DNA of 6,843 nucleotides from Bifidobacteriaceae bacterium (GTDB taxonomy: Bacteria; Actinomycetota; Actinomycetes; Actinomycetales; WQXJ01): the NCBI GenBank assembly GCA_031261885.1, contig JAISIU010000035.1, positions 1-6,843 on the forward strand, given 5' to 3'. Positions within the stretch are counted from its first letter, which is position 1. Each line of letters begins with the position of its first letter. Shown piece by piece: positions 4,972 to 6,843 of this stretch. The translations under genes were made by a program, and so were the position numbers. The notes under the pieces are model-generated. The model saw nothing but the letters and a program-made list of their open reading frames with translations, had not been told where the DNA came from and did no database searches.

Positions 4972-5583
4972 ATGGTCACCACCACGGTTCATCTGGTCCG
5001 CCACGGCGAGGTCGCCAATCCCACGGGCGTCCTGTACGGCATCGCCCCCGGCTACCACCTCTCCGAGCGCGGGCTCGACATGGCCCAGACCACGGCGGAC
5101 TGGCTGTTGGCGCGGCCCGAGGCGGACATCGTCCACCTGGCCAGCTCCCCCCTGATCCGGGCGCAGGAGACGGCCCGGCCGCTCGTGCGGGCGCTGGGCC
5201 TCGAACCCGTGCTCGACCCCCGGCTGATCGAAGCCGGCAACATCTTCGCCGGCCAGGTCGTGACCATCCCGTTCCTGCTGCGCCCCAGCAACCTGCGGCG
5301 CCTGTACAACCCGTTCAGGCCGTCCTGGGGCGAGCCGTACGCGTTGATCGCCCACCGCATGCGGGCCGCGATTATCGCCGCCCGGAACGCCGCCCGCGGC
5401 CACGAGGCCGTCGTCGTGACCCACCAGCTGCCGATCTGGACGGCCCGCATGGACGCCGAGCACCACCGCTTCTGGCATGATCCGCGCCGCCGCCAATGCG
5501 CGCTCGGGTCGGTCACCTCGCTCGTGTTCGACGGCGACCGCGTCGCGGCCGTCGCCTACGCCGACCCGTGCCAGGGTTTGTGA
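4972..5583 (+). CDS. Histidine phosphatase superfamily protein (phosphoglycerate-mutase-like)
   Basis: A 203-residue cytosolic histidine phosphatase. The N-terminal HLVRHGEVANP carries R10 and the phospho-accepting H11. YHLSERGLDMAQ (28-39) is the usual second conserved segment, SSPLIRAQETA (58-68) holds the second catalytic arginine R63, and VVVTHQLPIW (147-156) holds the second catalytic histidine H151. Length fits the branch of small phosphatases; the substrate is unknown, and glycolytic mutase activity should not be assumed. The ATG at 4972 places the RHG motif at the expected position. Homologues such as Rv0525 commonly precede a cytochrome c biogenesis cluster that leads towards menA; here the next genes are PLDc_N and menA on the opposite strand. 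Convergent with the PLDc_N gene. Confidence 0.93.
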   Translation: MVTTTVHLVRHGEVANPTGVLYGIAPGYHLSERGLDMAQTTADWLLARPEADIVHLASSPLIRAQETARPLVRALGLEPVLDPRLIEAGNIFAGQVVTIPFLLRPSNLRRLYNPFRPSWGEPYALIAHRMRAAIIAARNAARGHEAVVVTHQLPIWTARMDAEHHRFWHDPRRRQCALGSVTSLVFDGDRVAAVAYADPCQGL

Positions 5584-5712
5584 TCCAAGGGTTCGCGGCA
5601 CGGCCGTGTCCGATGCCGTCCTTCACGGCCGGTCCGTTCCCACCCGGCCGCGACGTTCCCGCCCAGGGCGGTGCTCCGGCATCGGGCGCTTCCGAACCGA
5701 CTTGGGCACTGA
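5584..5712. other. Convergent intergenic region with inverted repeats, no clear terminator
   Basis: This 129-bp gap separates the 3' ends of the histidine phosphatase and PLDc_N genes. It has a perfect CACGGCCGTG palindrome (5599-5608) and 9-base arms CCGATGCCG (5610-5618) and CGGCATCGG (5677-5685) that could close a large GC-rich fold. No stem followed by a T tract is visible on either strand, so termination here may depend on Rho or on the folded region. Confidence 0.35.
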
Positions 5713-6063
5713 CTACTTGACGCTGCCGTCCTTGCCGGACTGGCCGCCCTCGCGGCGGCGTTTGCGCTGCTCCTCGTCGAGTTTTCGGAGGAAGTCCGGG
5801 TCGTCGTCGGGCGCCACGCTCCGCCCGCCGCCGCGGTGCGGGAACACCGGGGGCCGGGGCGTCCCGCCGGTGCGCGGCCGGGCGATCTTCGAGACCACGA
5901 GCCAGGCGATCGGCCCGAAGTAGATGATCGCGATGATGAGGAGCATCCACGCGGGTTTCGGGATCGACGTGCGCTCGATTTGGTCGTCCTGTGCGCAGTC
6001 GACCAGCGCGTAGACCATGAGGGCCAGCGGGATCACGTAGAGGAATATGACGCGCACGGCCAC
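5713..6063 (-). CDS. Small two-helix membrane protein, PLDc_N type
   Basis: A 116-residue protein with two transmembrane helices: about 4-22 (RVIFLYVIPLALMVYALVD) and 39-57 (WMLLIIAIIYFGPIAWLVV). The link contains the DCAQDD.....IPKPAW signature typical of the phospholipase D nuclease N-terminal (PLDc_N) family, which occurs alone in many actinobacteria without any nuclease domain. The tail (60-116) is Pro/Gly-rich and then strongly charged (PDFLRKLDEEQRKRRR), probably cytoplasmic. The function of stand-alone members is unknown. The start is GTG at 6063; a second GTG two codons in (6057) is also possible, and neither has a convincing Shine-Dalgarno. It follows menA by 52 bases on the same strand and may be cotranscribed with it. 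Confidence 0.85.
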   Translation of the reverse strand: MAVRVIFLYVIPLALMVYALVDCAQDDQIERTSIPKPAWMLLIIAIIYFGPIAWLVVSKIARPRTGGTPRPPVFPHRGGGRSVAPDDDPDFLRKLDEEQRKRRREGGQSGKDGSVK

Positions 6064-6115
6064 CCAGCCTAACGGCTTTGGCTGATCGGCGCGGGGGAAA
6101 GCACTGCTCGGCCCG

Positions 6116-6843
6116 TCAGCTGGCCCAGATGGCCGTGGATCCGAGGGCCAGTCCGAGGATCAGCCCGGTGCCGAACTCGACCTGCCCGGTCAGCCTCAGC
6201 ACGCTGATCAGCGTCAGGCCCTCGGCGCCGCGCATGACGGCGCCGATCCCGCGGATGGCTGGCACGACCATGAACAGCGCGAGCAGCGCCCGGGGCGTGG
6301 CCCACAGCAGCGGGACCACGAGGAGGAAGGCGGCGATCATCTCGGCCGTGTAGGCGATGCGGGCGCCGCTGTCGCCGAGCCTGACGGCCAGGGTCTTCTT
6401 GCCGGCCGCCTCATCTGTCGGGATGTCGCGCAGGTTGTTGGCCATGAGGATGGCGCAGGCGATCAGCCCCATCGCGATCGCGACGAGCCACGAGACCCAG
6501 TCGAGCCGGCCGGCCTGCGTGTAGACGGTGCCGAGGCCCGCGAACAGGCCGAAGAACACGAGCACCGCGATGTCGCCGAGGCCGACATAGCCGTACGGGT
6601 GCTTGCCGCCCGTGTAGAACCAGGCCGCGACCACGGCGATCACGCCGGCGGCGATCAGCCACGGGTGGTGGGCCAGGAGGCAGAGCCAGACGCCGGCCGC
6701 CCCGGCCACGAGGAAGGCCGTGATCGCGGCGGCCAGGACCGCGCCGGGCTTGGCCGCGCCGGACCCGACCAGCCGTTGCGGGCCCGTGCGTTCGGCCGTG
6801 TCGGTGCCGCGCACGCCGTCGGAGTAGTCGTTCGCGAAGTTGC
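6116..6843 (-). CDS. menA: 1,4-dihydroxy-2-naphthoate polyprenyltransferase MenA, N-terminus beyond window
   Basis: Membrane prenyltransferase of menaquinone synthesis that joins 1,4-dihydroxy-2-naphthoate to a polyprenyl diphosphate to give demethylmenaquinone. About 241 residues are visible. The frame stays open to the edge and begins NFANDYSDGVRGTD, the first Asp-rich UbiA-family motif that binds diphosphate through magnesium. The second motif, NNLRDIPTDEAAGKKTLAVR, with DxxxD (D-I-P-T-D), lies at 6370-6447. Several hydrophobic helices separate and follow these, as expected for a multi-pass enzyme ending at the TGA at 6116. MenA is usually about 290-300 residues, so roughly 50 N-terminal residues are off the window. 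The GTG at 6814 is an internal valine, not the start. PLDc_N follows on the same strand. Confidence 0.95.
   Translation of the reverse strand, partial: NFANDYSDGVRGTDTAERTGPQRLVGSGAAKPGAVLAAAITAFLVAGAAGVWLCLLAHHPWLIAAGVIAVVAAWFYTGGKHPYGYVGLGDIAVLVFFGLFAGLGTVYTQAGRLDWVSWLVAIAMGLIACAILMANNLRDIPTDEAAGKKTLAVRLGDSGARIAYTAEMIAAFLLVVPLLWATPRALLALFMVVPAIRGIGAVMRGAEGLTLISVLRLTGQVEFGTGLILGLALGSTAIWAS

Noticed and set aside
6077..6086. TTTGGCTGAT, a 10-base match to the core of R1
   Set aside because: Too short and without any partner arm or flanking GCGTCA; expected by chance.
6814..6814. GTG at 6814 as the menA start codon
   Set aside because: The upstream codons encode the conserved NFANDYSDG part of the first prenyltransferase motif, so the gene continues past the window edge.

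Overview
The window is high-GC DNA (roughly 70% by eye) with dense coding, strong G/C third-position bias and actinobacterial core genes. These include a 31-residue bS22 ribosomal protein behind a BldC/excisionase-type helix-turn-helix gene, a SerB1-like HAD-IB hydrolase, and a MenA fragment pointing to menaquinone respiration. It is most likely a chromosomal segment of a class Actinomycetes bacterium; genus cannot be read from the sequence. No tRNA, rRNA, CRISPR array or transposase gene was found.

Layout: (1) 1-1004, minus: zinc- and probably NADP-dependent alcohol/aldehyde reductase, cut at its C-terminus by the window edge. (2) 1005-1438: a 434-bp divergent intergenic region with a promoter for the dehydrogenase, a 55-bp near-palindrome (R1) and several operator-like repeats. 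(3) 1439-3088, plus: secreted 549-aa protein of three BACON-like domains alternating with two PPC-like domains, ended by a strong intrinsic terminator. (4) 3209-3263: a second 55-bp palindrome (R2), homologous to R1 but inverted. (5) 3288-3866, plus: promoter, leader, small HTH regulator and bS22, then a hairpin shared with the convergent gene. (6) 3956-4873, minus, and 4972-5583, plus: divergent HAD-IB hydrolase and histidine phosphatase, 98 bp apart. (7) 5713-6843, minus: menA (N-terminus off the window), then a small PLDc_N-type membrane protein.

Two conserved actinobacterial neighbourhoods are abbreviated here: HTH-bS22-(epimerase, acyltransferase)-HAD-IB, and histidine phosphatase-(TlpA/CcdA/ResB/CcsA)-PLDc_N-MenA. 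In each the flanking genes are present and the middle genes are absent. The non-core part is the BACON gene with its two related palindromes.

The most unusual signal is the R1/R2 pair: equal length, about 73% identical once one is inverted, with compensatory changes that keep the arms paired and the same off-centre interruption in both. They look like two members of an unnamed dispersed palindromic family on either side of one accessory gene.
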